Assembly: GCA_034519525.1 (NCBI GenBank)
Contig: JAXHOJ010000038.1
Location: 1-64,000 of the forward strand
DNA: 64,000 nt
Source: Gemmobacter sp034519525
GTDB taxonomy: Bacteria; Pseudomonadota; Alphaproteobacteria; Rhodobacterales; Rhodobacteraceae
Reading direction: 5' to 3'
The position numbers and the translations under genes were made by a program. Below, piece by piece: positions 8,742 to 17,147 of this stretch. The notes beneath the pieces were generated by a model that had not been told where the DNA came from, did not search any database, and saw nothing but the letters and a program-made list of their open reading frames with translations. Each line of letters begins with the position of its first letter. Positions within the stretch are counted from its first letter, which is position 1.

Positions 8742-8765
8742 AGTGTCGACAATTGGGTGGACACT
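8742..8765. promoter_or_regulatory. Inverted repeat upstream of FAD dehydrogenase gene
   Basis: AGTGTC and GACACT flank a 12-bp spacer that itself contains TCGACAATTG. It lies 48 bp upstream of the FAD protein start, the usual operator distance. No regulator can be assigned. Confidence 0.3.
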
Positions 8766-8812
8766 AAGCCCAGCTTCCGCCATGCTCCCCCAAGACAAGG
8801 GGATGCACCGCC

Positions 8813-10456
8813 GTGACGACACAGGATATGCGCTGCGATTATCTGGTGATCGGCTCCGGCGCGGCGGGGCTGGCCTCTGCCCTGCGCGCCGCCATCGCCG
8901 GGCTGCGCGTCATCGTCACCGAAAAATCCGATCTGCTGGGTGGCACCAGCGCCATGTCCGGCGCGGGCATCTGGGTGCCCGCCAATCACCTCGCCACCGA
9001 TGCAGGCCTGCAGGACAGCCCGGCCGAAGCGCTGGAATATCTGCACGCCACCGCCCCGCCCGGCTGGGCCGGGGTCGAGGCCCCGCTCTGGGCCGCCTAT
9101 GCCGAAGCCGCGCCGCGCTGCCTGACCTTTCTCGACGATCACACCCCGCTGCAATTCGAACCGATCCCCGAACCCGATCCCTTTGCCGAACGCCCGGGCG
9201 GCAAGGCGCAGGGGCGGATGCTGTCGGTCCGCCCGCTCAGCCGCTGGCGGCTGGGCAGGCTGGCGGGGCGGCTGCGGCGGTCCACCCTCGTGCATCTGTT
9301 CAGCTACCGCGAGATGGTCACGCTTGATCCCTATCACCACCCGATCCGCGCCGGGCTGCAGGTGCTGCCCCGGCTGATCTGGCGCTGGCTCACCAACAGC
9401 GGCGGTCAGGGCACCGCATTGATGACAGGGCTGATCCGCGGCTGTCTGGATGCCGGGGTGATCCTGCTGCCCGGCACTACCGCACAATCCCTGCAGCAAG
9501 AGGCAGATGGCACGATCACCGGCGCCACCCTGCGGCACAAGGGCCAGCCGCTCACCATCCATGCCGCCCGCGGCGTGCTGATCGCCAGTGGCGGCTTTGA
9601 ATGGGATGATGCCCTGCGCCAGCAGCATTTCCCCGGCCCCGTCGATGCGCTGGGAAGCCCGGCCACCAATACCGGCGATGGCCAGCGCATGGCCGCCGCC
9701 GCCGGCGCCGCACTGGACCGGATGGATCAGGCCAATATCTATCCCTGCCTGCCCACCGTCTATGAAGGCCGCCCCACCGGCCTGCCCTTCACCTTCCAGG
9801 CCGAGGCCCATTCGATCCTCGTCAACCGCCACGGCCAGCGCTTTGCCAATGAGACCGATTTCAACATCGGCGAGGCGATGGATGCCCGCGATCCCGCAAC
9901 CGGGGCGCCGCTGCACCTGCCGGTCTGGCTGATCGGGGATCGCCGCTTCCTGCGCCAGTCGGTGCCGTTTCACTGGTTCGCCCGCTATCGCCCCGGCTGG
10001 GTGCTGCGCGCCGATACGCTGGCCGATCTTGCCACCCGCACCGGCCTGCCGCCCAAGGCGCTGGAACAGACGGTGGCGCGGTTCAACCGCTTCTGCGAAA
10101 GCGGCGCCGATGCCGATTTCCGGCGCGGCCAATCCGCCTGGGATGATTACAAGACCCATGGCGCGCCCATCCGGCTGACGCCCATCGAACAGGGGCCCTT
10201 CGTGGCGCTGTCGGTCAACCGGGCCATCCTGGGCACCAAGGGCGGCGCCCGCACCAATGCGGGCGGCCAGGTGCTGCGCCCCGATGGCAGCATCATTCCC
10301 GGCCTGTTCGCCGCAGGTCTGGCCATGGCCAATCCGATCGGCACCCGCGCCATCGGCCCCGGCACCACCCTTGGCCCCAACATGACCTGGGGCTTCATCT
10401 GCGCCGAAACCCTGCTGCGGCAAAACCGCACCGATGCCCCCAACCCGAAAGGATAG
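8813..10456 (+). CDS. FAD-dependent oxidoreductase, 3-ketosteroid dehydrogenase/fumarate reductase-like
   Basis: 547 residues starting at GTG. The N-terminus has the Rossmann FAD site YLVIGSGAAGLASALRAA with the acidic VTEKS end, followed by GGTSAMSGAGIWVP, and the C-terminus has GGARTNAGGQVLRPDGSIIPGLFAAG and GPGTTLGPNMTWGF, as in the FAD_binding_2 family (KstD, fumarate reductase flavoproteins). These enzymes carry out desaturation or reduction of carbonyl-activated C-C bonds. Directly upstream of an unknown protein (4-bp gap), an SDR and a GntR gene, so part of an uncharacterised catabolic operon. Confidence 0.8.
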   Translation: MTTQDMRCDYLVIGSGAAGLASALRAAIAGLRVIVTEKSDLLGGTSAMSGAGIWVPANHLATDAGLQDSPAEALEYLHATAPPGWAGVEAPLWAAYAEAAPRCLTFLDDHTPLQFEPIPEPDPFAERPGGKAQGRMLSVRPLSRWRLGRLAGRLRRSTLVHLFSYREMVTLDPYHHPIRAGLQVLPRLIWRWLTNSGGQGTALMTGLIRGCLDAGVILLPGTTAQSLQQEADGTITGATLRHKGQPLTIHAARGVLIASGGFEWDDALRQQHFPGPVDALGSPATNTGDGQRMAAAAGAALDRMDQANIYPCLPTVYEGRPTGLPFTFQAEAHSILVNRHGQRFANETDFNIGEAMDARDPATGAPLHLPVWLIGDRRFLRQSVPFHWFARYRPGWVLRADTLADLATRTGLPPKALEQTVARFNRFCESGADADFRRGQSAWDDYKTHGAPIRLTPIEQGPFVALSVNRAILGTKGGARTNAGGQVLRPDGSIIPGLFAAGLAMANPIGTRAIGPGTTLGPNMTWGFICAETLLRQNRTDAPNPKG

Positions 10457-10460
10457 GCCG

Positions 10461-11333
10461 ATGCGGCTGCGCCTGAACATTCACGCCGAAGCCTTTGACA
10501 TCCTCTGCGATCCCGCCCGCGCGCCGCGCACGCTGGCCCGTCTGGCCGCACATCTGCCGATGCCGCTGCAGCTGCATACGCCCAAGATTGCGGGCAGCCA
10601 TATCTACTGGCACGCCCCCTTCGTGGAAGAACCCGAAGGCGGGGTGGATGTGCTGGCCGCCCCGCCCGGCGCCTTCATCTACTGGCCGGTGCGGCAGTTT
10701 CTGGAAATCACCTTCGCGCCCCTGCAGGCCGAAACCGCATCTGTCACCGTGCTGGGCCATCTGGATGGCCCGGTGGCGCGGGTCACGGCGCTGGCCGAAA
10801 AACTGCGCGAACAGCAGGGCGTCATCCTGTTCGACGGCAGTTTGCAGATCACCGATCCGGGCCGCGTGACCCCGGCCCCCCTGCCGCAATGGCCCGCCCT
10901 GCCCGCCACGCTGATCGCGGCCAATGCGGCGCTGTGGCAGGGCTGCCCCGCCGATATCGCGGCACTGCGCGGATCGCGCGCCATCATGCACCCGGCAGGC
11001 CCGGTCTTCATGGCGGAATCAGAGGCGCGGGTGCTGCATGAAACCCTGTGGTGGCTGCGCGAACGGCTGGCAAGCGATGCCGAACCGCATCTGCGCTATG
11101 CCGGTGCCCTGGCCGCCAACAAGGCCGCCACAAGGCTGCGCGATTTCTGCCACCTGACCCAAAGCGCCGAAGCGCTGTTCCTGCTGGAAACCGCCTTTGC
11201 CGATCCCACCGTGCCGCTGGCGCCGCTGGTCGATCTGGGCATCACCACCGCCGGGCGCATCGCCGCCTGGCTGGATCTGCAGATCCCGTGGAACCCGATG
11301 AACGAAGCCTTCCGCACCGCCCTTGCCCGCTGA
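10461..11333 (+). CDS. Conserved protein with DUF3830/cyclophilin-like N-terminal domain
   Basis: 290 residues. Residues about 1-115 contain GSHIYWHAPFVEEPEGG and PGAFIYWPVRQFLEITFAPLQ, which resemble the DUF3830 cyclophilin-like barrel found beside amidohydrolase and amino-acid-related catabolic genes. The remaining ~170 residues, rich in Ala and Leu with no motif I recognise, appear to be a second domain. No signal peptide. Placed between the FAD dehydrogenase and an SDR, so probably helps in the same pathway. Function unassigned. Confidence 0.6.
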   Translation: MRLRLNIHAEAFDILCDPARAPRTLARLAAHLPMPLQLHTPKIAGSHIYWHAPFVEEPEGGVDVLAAPPGAFIYWPVRQFLEITFAPLQAETASVTVLGHLDGPVARVTALAEKLREQQGVILFDGSLQITDPGRVTPAPLPQWPALPATLIAANAALWQGCPADIAALRGSRAIMHPAGPVFMAESEARVLHETLWWLRERLASDAEPHLRYAGALAANKAATRLRDFCHLTQSAEALFLLETAFADPTVPLAPLVDLGITTAGRIAAWLDLQIPWNPMNEAFRTALAR

Positions 11334-11344
11334 AAGGAACCGCC

Positions 11345-12106
11345 ATGCCCCTGCCCCAAGGCTATCGCACGGCCCTTGTCACCGGCGCCTCGCGCGGGAT
11401 CGGCGCCGAAATCGCCCGCAGCCTGGCCGCCGAAGGGCTGCAGGTTCTGGCGCTGGCCCGCTCTGCCGATGCGCTGGCGGATCTGGCAGCCCTGCCCGGC
11501 ATCCGGCCTGTTGTGGCTGATGTCACCGATATCGGCACGGTCGCCACAGCACTGGCCGGGCATGAGGTGGATGTTCTGGTGAACAATGCAGGCGCCGTGG
11601 GTTCCGTGGCCCCGCTGCATCACCAGACCCTTGCCGAAACGGCGCAGGTGATCGCGCTGAACCTGACGGCGCCATTGCAGCTGATGCAGCTGCTGTTGCC
11701 GGGGATGGAGGCGCGGGGGCGTGGCCATGTGATCTCGCTCACCTCGGCGGTGGCGCAGGCGGTGTTTCCCGGCACCGCCACCTATGCCGCCAGCAAGGCA
11801 GCACTGGCCATGGCGCATCAGGTGCTGCGCCATGATCTGGCCGGGCGCAACATCCGCTTTACCGAAATTGTGCCGGGGCGGGTGGAAACCGAATTCTACC
11901 TTTCCGCCTTCGGGCAGGATGCCGAAAAGCTGCGCGACACACTTTATGCCCGGCAACGCGCCCTTCACCCCCGGGATGTCGCACAGGCCATCCTGTCTGC
12001 ACTGACCATGGCAGACCGGGCCTGCCTGTCGCGGATCGAGCTGATGCCCACCGATCAGGCGGTGGGTGGCCATGTGTTTCCCGAACGCGGCACCGATGCG
12101 CTTTGA
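11345..12106 (+). CDS. Short-chain dehydrogenase/reductase (SDR)
   Basis: 253 residues. NAD(P) site TGASRGIG (residues 11-18), NNAGA (about 80), catalytic Ser in SLTSAVAQ and Tyr/Lys in YAASK. C-terminal substrate loop VPGRVETEFYLSAFGQDAEKL is typical of classical SDRs of the YdfG type. ATG has AAAGGAA upstream. It shares the operon with the FAD enzyme; a redox step on a hydroxy/keto intermediate is expected, substrate unknown. Confidence 0.85.
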   Translation: MPLPQGYRTALVTGASRGIGAEIARSLAAEGLQVLALARSADALADLAALPGIRPVVADVTDIGTVATALAGHEVDVLVNNAGAVGSVAPLHHQTLAETAQVIALNLTAPLQLMQLLLPGMEARGRGHVISLTSAVAQAVFPGTATYAASKAALAMAHQVLRHDLAGRNIRFTEIVPGRVETEFYLSAFGQDAEKLRDTLYARQRALHPRDVAQAILSALTMADRACLSRIELMPTDQAVGGHVFPERGTDAL

Positions 12107-12154
12107 CAGAAGGCCGCGCAGACCGGATGCTGCAGGGGCAAAAGGCTGAGGATC

Positions 12155-12904
12155 ATGAACGCACCCGAACACATCACCGAAGACCCGCCCGAACCCGTCC
12201 GCCGCGCCGCTGACAGCAGTGATCGCGCCTATCGCGCGCTGCGGCAGGCGCTGGTGGATTTTCGCTTTCATCCCGGCGAACGCATCCGCGAGGCGCGCAT
12301 CGCCGCCGAGATGGAGCTGTCGCGCACCCCCGTGCGCGAGGCGCTGAACCGGCTGGCCAGCGAAGGCTTCGTGACGCTGGTGCCCAACCGCGGCTTTTTC
12401 GTGCGGGCGCTGGATATCGACGATCTGCTGGATATCCACGAATTGCGCGCCATCGTCGAATCCGCCGCCTTCGCCCGGATGTGCCGCCGCGCCGAGGATG
12501 CGCAGATCGCGGCGCTGGCCGAATACTGGCAATCGGTGCAGCCTGTTTATGCCGCACATGATGCCGATGCCATTCTGGAAGCCGACGAAGGCTTTCACAT
12601 GATGATCGCAAAGGCTTCTGGCAACTCGGAAATTCTGGCGTTGCTGCCGATGATCAACGCCCGCATCCGCTTTATCCGCCGGATCCTGATCGACCATGCC
12701 CGCCATGATGACGATCTGGTGGCCGATCATGCACAGATCGTCGCGGCGGCGCTGGCGCGCGATGCCGAAGGCGGGGCGGCGCTGATGAAATCGCATATCG
12801 AACTGACGGTGACCGTTGCGCGCGAGGCGCTGAAAGATGCGCTGCTGCGGTTGCACAGCGCCAGCGCCCGGCGGTCACCCACGGCCACAGCCCTGAAAGA
12901 CTGA
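12155..12904 (+). CDS. GntR-family regulator, FCD (FadR) subfamily
   Basis: 249 residues. Winged helix: AYRALRQALVDFRFHPGERIREARIAAEMELSRTPVREALNRLASEGFVTLVPNRG, followed by an FCD all-helical effector domain with the metal/ligand residues in the DIHELRAIVESAAF and DEGFHMMIAKASGN segments. Only 7 bp separate it from the following FAD oxidoreductase, so it likely controls this catabolic operon. Confidence 0.9.
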   Translation: MNAPEHITEDPPEPVRRAADSSDRAYRALRQALVDFRFHPGERIREARIAAEMELSRTPVREALNRLASEGFVTLVPNRGFFVRALDIDDLLDIHELRAIVESAAFARMCRRAEDAQIAALAEYWQSVQPVYAAHDADAILEADEGFHMMIAKASGNSEILALLPMINARIRFIRRILIDHARHDDDLVADHAQIVAAALARDAEGGAALMKSHIELTVTVAREALKDALLRLHSASARRSPTATALKD

Positions 12905-12911
12905 CCGCCAT

Positions 12912-14243
12912 ATGTTTGAAATTGATTGGAAAACCCCACATCTCTGGCGCAAGACCGCAGGCGATATGGCGCTGACCGCGCCGCATCTGCAGGGCCGGGC
13001 CGAGGCCGATCTTTGCGTGATCGGCGCCGGATTGACGGGGATTTCCACGGCCCTGCACGCGGCCGAGGCCGGGGCGCGTGTGGTGCTGCTGGAGGCGGCA
13101 GAGGTGGGCTGCGCGGCTTCGGGGCGCAACAACGGGCTGGTGATCTCGCATCATTCCAAGGCGCTGCCATCGGAGATCGAGGCCGCGCTTGGTCCGGTGA
13201 TCGGCCCGCGCTACAATGAGCTGGTGGCGCAATCTGCCCCCTATGCCTTTGATATCATGCGCCGTCATGGCATCGACGCGCATCAGGTGCAGACAGGCTG
13301 GCTGCAACCCGCCCATACGGATGCCACGCTGGCCCGCGCCCGGCAAAGCTTCGAGGAATGGCGCGCCTTCGGGGCGCCGGTGGCCTGGTTCGGCGCGGCA
13401 GAGACCTTTGACAGGATCGGCAGCCGCTATCTGGGCAGCTGGCAATCCGGCCCTTCGGGGCATATCAACCCCTTCGCCTTCACGCGTGGGCTGGCGCAGG
13501 CGGCGCAGCGCGCCGGGGTGCGGCTGCATGAACATTCGGCGGTGCAGGCCATCACCCGGGCCGGCGGCGGCTGGCGCATCGGCTGTGCGGCGGGCAGCGT
13601 TCATGCCCGGCAGGTGGTGGTGGCCACCAATGCGCTGACCGGAACCTTCTGGCCAAAGCTGCGCCGGGCGATGGTCCCGATGAAGGTTTTCGATACCGCA
13701 ACCGTCCCGCTTTCGTCCCGACAGCGCGCCCTTGTCCTGCGCGACAATCCCGCCGTATCCGACATGCGGCGCGATCTGCGCTATTTCCACTATGACCGCG
13801 ATTTCCGCATCGTGACGGGCGGCACCCATACTTTGTGGCATGATGCCCGCGCCCGCGGGATCGACAAGACGAAGGCGATGCTGGCCCGCGCCTTTCCTGC
13901 ACTGGCCGAAGACATGCCCGAGATTTCGGAATATTGGGAAGGCGTCTTCGCCGTGGTGCCCGACCGCAAGCCCCGCCTGATGCGGCTGGCCGAGGGTATC
14001 CTGTTCGGCGGGCTGTATTCCGGGCGCGGCGTTGCGCTTTCGGTCAGCCTCGGGCGCGAGATGGCGCGTTGGGCCACCGGCCAGATCGGGGATGACGCGC
14101 TGCCGCTGCCCGTCACCAGCTTGCGTCTGGTGCCGGCCCAGCCGGTTGCCGTCTGTGTGGCCAATACCATGCACCCGGTCAGCCGCCTGCTGGACCGGCA
14201 GGACGAACGGCGGCAGGCCCGCAGAACCACAACCCCCGGCTGA
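12912..14243 (+). CDS. FAD-dependent amine/amino-acid oxidoreductase (DAO family)
   Basis: 443 residues. FAD site LCVIGAGLTGISTALHAAEAGARVVLLEA near residue 36, then GCAASGRNNGLV, the hallmark of the PuuB/ordL branch of DAO-type oxidoreductases that oxidise gamma-glutamylputrescine or N-methyl/secondary amines. C-terminal flavin contact YSGRGVALSVSLGREMA. Cotranscribed with the upstream GntR. A paralogue with the same architecture is encoded on the minus strand at 18.5-19.9 kb. Substrate likely an amine or amino acid, not determined. Confidence 0.82.
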   Translation: MFEIDWKTPHLWRKTAGDMALTAPHLQGRAEADLCVIGAGLTGISTALHAAEAGARVVLLEAAEVGCAASGRNNGLVISHHSKALPSEIEAALGPVIGPRYNELVAQSAPYAFDIMRRHGIDAHQVQTGWLQPAHTDATLARARQSFEEWRAFGAPVAWFGAAETFDRIGSRYLGSWQSGPSGHINPFAFTRGLAQAAQRAGVRLHEHSAVQAITRAGGGWRIGCAAGSVHARQVVVATNALTGTFWPKLRRAMVPMKVFDTATVPLSSRQRALVLRDNPAVSDMRRDLRYFHYDRDFRIVTGGTHTLWHDARARGIDKTKAMLARAFPALAEDMPEISEYWEGVFAVVPDRKPRLMRLAEGILFGGLYSGRGVALSVSLGREMARWATGQIGDDALPLPVTSLRLVPAQPVAVCVANTMHPVSRLLDRQDERRQARRTTTPG

Positions 14244-14272
14244 TGCGGCCAGTGCTGGACCACAGCTGGAAT

Positions 14273-14288
14273 ATGTAATAACAGACAT
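14273..14288. promoter_or_regulatory. Possible GntR operator upstream of GntR gene
   Basis: ATGTAATAACAGACAT has inverted ATGT/ACAT ends and lies 22 bp upstream of the GntR start codon. Its core ATAACAGA recurs at 15159-15166 in front of the E1-alpha gene, the next promoter region. Shared motif in front of a regulator and its neighbour suggests one regulon; no consensus is known to me for this protein. Confidence 0.35.
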
Positions 14289-14309
14289 GAAACTTCAGCC
14301 GAGGAATTC

Positions 14310-14984
14310 ATGTCATCCGCACTTGTCGGGATCGCCCCTGTCGACCGCAAGGAAACCCTCGGGGTTCTTGTCCGCGAGAAACTGCGCTCTGCGCTGATGG
14401 CCGGGCGCTTTCAGCCGGGTGAAAAGCTGACCATCCGCGCCGTGGCTTCGGCGCTGGATGTCAGCCTGACACCGGCGCGCGAGGCTTTGTATAATCTGGT
14501 GGCCGAAGGCATCCTGGACAGTGGGCCGAATGGCACGGTCTTCGTGCCCCAGATGGACGAGGAACGCATTGTCGAGCTGAGCAAGATCCGCATCACGCTG
14601 GAAGGGCTGGCCGCCCGCGAGGCGGTGCCGAACCTGACCGATGCCGATATCGCCGCCATTGCCGCCATCCACGCAGAGCTGGCCGAGGCCGATCACACCA
14701 AGGATTTTCCGGCGCTGATGCAGCTGAACTGGCAGTTCCATTTCGGCATCTATGATGCCGCGAACATGCCGACGCTGAAACGCATCATCGAAAGCTGCTG
14801 GCTGAAGATGGGGTCATATATCAACGTCATCTATCCGAAATATGGCGAGATCGGTCAGGGCATCGAACTGCATGGCCGGGTGCTGGAGGCGCTGGCCCGG
14901 CGCGATGCCGATGCGCTTTGCGCCGCGATCCGGGCGGATATCGAACAATCCACCTCTTGCCTGATTGCCATGTCGCGCGGCTGA
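14310..14984 (+). CDS. GntR-family regulator, FCD subfamily
   Basis: 224 residues. Winged helix LVREKLRSALMAGRFQPGEKLTIRAVASALDVSLTPAREALYNLVAEGILD, then FCD domain with the DLTDADIAAIAAIHAELAEADHT and NWQFHFGIYDAANMPTLKRIIESCW segments. GAGG lies 6-9 bp before the ATG. It stands alone in the gap between the amine oxidase and the dehydrogenase-complex genes and is the likely regulator of the latter, given the shared ATAACAGA motif. Confidence 0.88.
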   Translation: MSSALVGIAPVDRKETLGVLVREKLRSALMAGRFQPGEKLTIRAVASALDVSLTPAREALYNLVAEGILDSGPNGTVFVPQMDEERIVELSKIRITLEGLAAREAVPNLTDADIAAIAAIHAELAEADHTKDFPALMQLNWQFHFGIYDAANMPTLKRIIESCWLKMGSYINVIYPKYGEIGQGIELHGRVLEALARRDADALCAAIRADIEQSTSCLIAMSRG

Positions 14985-15156
14985 TCGCGCCACGGCCGCA
15001 GACCCGCACCCGCCCGCCCTGCGGCGCGGGTGTTTTCATGTCTGCCCCCCGCCCTGAACTTTACCCCCCTGCCCTGCTGAATTCCGATCCGTTCCCCGGT
15101 GTTTTCCACCGCAGGGGCAGAATGGGCTTGCTTCAAATACGATACAACAATATTCG

Positions 15157-15169
15157 TTATAACAGATAA
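15157..15169. promoter_or_regulatory. Possible GntR operator upstream of E1-alpha gene
   Basis: TTATAACAGATAA, with inverted TTAT/ATAA ends, sits in an AT-rich stretch (15139-15172) that contrasts with the GC-rich surroundings, 17 bp upstream of the E1-alpha start. It shares ATAACAGA with 14278-14285 in front of the GntR gene. Confidence 0.35.
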
Positions 15170-15186
15170 TCTGGAGCAACCCAGCC

Positions 15187-16158
15187 ATGAAGAACACCCC
15201 CTCGCTTGATGACCAGATCGAGATGTATCGCCGCATGATCCTGGTGCGGCGTCTGGAAGAACGGCTCGGCGCGCTGAGCAAAGAGGGGCGCACCCGCGGC
15301 CCGATCCACCGCTGCGACGGGCAGGAGGCGGTGGGCATCGGCGCCACGGCCATGCTGACCGATGCCGATTACCTGACCTCCACCCACCGCGGCCATGCGC
15401 ATTACATCGGCAAGGGCGTCGATGTGTATGGAATCACCGCCGAAATCCTGGGCCGCAGCACCGGGCTTTGTGGCGGGCGGGCCGGTCACATGCTGATCGC
15501 GGATGCGGCGCGCGGCATGATCGGCGGCAATGCCATCGTGGGGGCGGGAATTCCGGCGGCGGCAGGGATGGCGCTGTCGAACCAGATCCTGGGCAATGGC
15601 CGGGTGGCGATGTGCATCTTTGGCGATGGCGCGGCGCAGACCGGCATCTGGCATGAAACCATGAACATGGCGGCGCTGTGGAAGCTGCCGGTGGTCTTTG
15701 TGCTGGAACACAACCAGTTCGGGCTGACCGTCCATTCCGACCGGCAGGGACCGGTGGCGGATCTGTCGATCCGGGCGCAGGGCTATGCCATGCCCGCCGA
15801 AATCGTCGATGGCAATGATGCGGTGGCCGTCTATCGCGCCACCGCCGCCATGGTGGAACGCGCCCGCCGGGGCGAGGGGCCGGGGATGATCGAGGCCAAG
15901 ACCTATCGCTGGGAAGGGTTTTCCACCTCTGACATGGGCGGCTATCAGAAGCCCGAGGATATCGCCGCCTGGAAGGCCCGCGACCCGATCGAGATTGCCC
16001 GTGCCGCGCTGCTGCCCGCCGTGGGGGCCGACCGGCTGGATGCCATCGCCGCAGCCGCAACCGCCGAGGTGGAACAGGCCGCCGAACGCGCGCTGGCTGA
16101 TCCCTTTCCCGAATTCGAACCCTGCGCCTTTACGGCCGCCTATAGCGAGGTGCTTTGA
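15187..16158 (+). CDS. Acetoin/2-oxoacid dehydrogenase E1 component, alpha subunit
   Basis: 323 residues, thiamine-diphosphate-dependent E1-alpha. Thiamine motif GDGAAQTGIWHETMNMAAL begins near residue 145 and ends at LEHNQFG, where the usual NN pair reads HN. HRGHAHYIGKG and GGRAGHMLIAD are typical of the AcoA/PdhA family; the short length and lack of targeting sequence fit AcoA. Followed by E1-beta and an AcoC-like protein, so the three make most of an acetoin-type complex; no E3 gene is in the cluster. The true substrate may be acetoin or another 2-oxo compound. Confidence 0.85.
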   Translation: MKNTPSLDDQIEMYRRMILVRRLEERLGALSKEGRTRGPIHRCDGQEAVGIGATAMLTDADYLTSTHRGHAHYIGKGVDVYGITAEILGRSTGLCGGRAGHMLIADAARGMIGGNAIVGAGIPAAAGMALSNQILGNGRVAMCIFGDGAAQTGIWHETMNMAALWKLPVVFVLEHNQFGLTVHSDRQGPVADLSIRAQGYAMPAEIVDGNDAVAVYRATAAMVERARRGEGPGMIEAKTYRWEGFSTSDMGGYQKPEDIAAWKARDPIEIARAALLPAVGADRLDAIAAAATAEVEQAAERALADPFPEFEPCAFTAAYSEVL

Positions 16159-16160
16159 CC

Positions 16161-17138
16161 ATGGCGATGATGCGATATGCCGAAGCGCTGAACCTCGCGC
16201 TGCGCGAAGAAATGACCCGCGATCCCAGCGTTTTCCTGATGGGCGAGGATATCGGCACCTATGGCGGGGTCTTCAAGGTGTCGCGCGGGCTGATGGAGGA
16301 ATTCGGGGAAAGCCGCGTGCGCGACACGCCGATTTCGGAACAGGCGATGACGGCCATGGCGGTGACGGCGGCGATGACCGGCACGCGCCCGGTGCTGGAA
16401 ATCATGTATGCCGATTTCCTGCCGCTGTCGCTGGATGCGCTGATCAATCAGGCCTCGATCTATGAATATATCTGGAACGGTCAGGTGCAGATGCCCTTCG
16501 TGCTGCGCACCCAGGGTGGCGGCGGCGCCGGGGCCGGGGCGCAGCACTCCAAGGCGCTGGATGCGCTGGTGGCCCATGTGCCGGGCCTGCAGGTGGTGGC
16601 GCCGGTCACGCCCGCCGATGCGCGCGGGCTGCTGAAATCCGCGATCCGAGATCCGCGCCCGGTGATCTTTCTGGAACACAAGCTGCTGTATAACACCCGG
16701 GGCGAGGTGGATACCGGCGCCGAAGATCTGGTGCCCATCGGCAAGGCACGCATCGCACGCGCGGGCAGCGATGTGTCGATCCTTGCCACGTCGAAAATGG
16801 TGATCGAGGCCGAAAAGGCCGCTGATCTGCTGGCGCAGGACGGGATTTCCGCCGAGGTGATCGACCTGCGCAGCCTGCGGCCGCTGGATGTGGCCACCAT
16901 CCAGCTTTCGGTCGCCAAGACCAACCGCGCCGTGGTGGTGAACGAAGGCTGGCGCTTCTGCGGCTATGCCTCGGAAATCGCGGCGACGATCATGGAGCTG
17001 TGTTTCGACGATCTGGATGCGCCGGTGGAACGGGTCACGCTGCCCGACATGCCGGTGCCCTATTCCGAACCGCTGGAAAGCGCGGTTCTGCCCAATGCAC
17101 AGAAGATCTGTGCGGCGGCGAAGAAAACCCTGGCCTGA
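16161..17138 (+). CDS. Acetoin/2-oxoacid dehydrogenase E1 component, beta subunit
   Basis: 325 residues. Motifs MGEDIGTYGGVFKVSRGL, VRDTPISEQAMTAMAV, GGGGAGAGAQHSKALDALVAHVPGLQVVAPVTPADA and EVIDLRSLRPLD are classical for E1-beta (AcoB/PdhB), which forms the heterotetramer with E1-alpha. I chose the ATG just after the E1-alpha stop; a TTG overlapping that stop would add two residues. GAGGTG at 16147-16152 is the likely ribosome site. Confidence 0.88.
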   Translation: MAMMRYAEALNLALREEMTRDPSVFLMGEDIGTYGGVFKVSRGLMEEFGESRVRDTPISEQAMTAMAVTAAMTGTRPVLEIMYADFLPLSLDALINQASIYEYIWNGQVQMPFVLRTQGGGGAGAGAQHSKALDALVAHVPGLQVVAPVTPADARGLLKSAIRDPRPVIFLEHKLLYNTRGEVDTGAEDLVPIGKARIARAGSDVSILATSKMVIEAEKAADLLAQDGISAEVIDLRSLRPLDVATIQLSVAKTNRAVVVNEGWRFCGYASEIAATIMELCFDDLDAPVERVTLPDMPVPYSEPLESAVLPNAQKICAAAKKTLA

Positions 17139-17147
17139 GGACGCGCG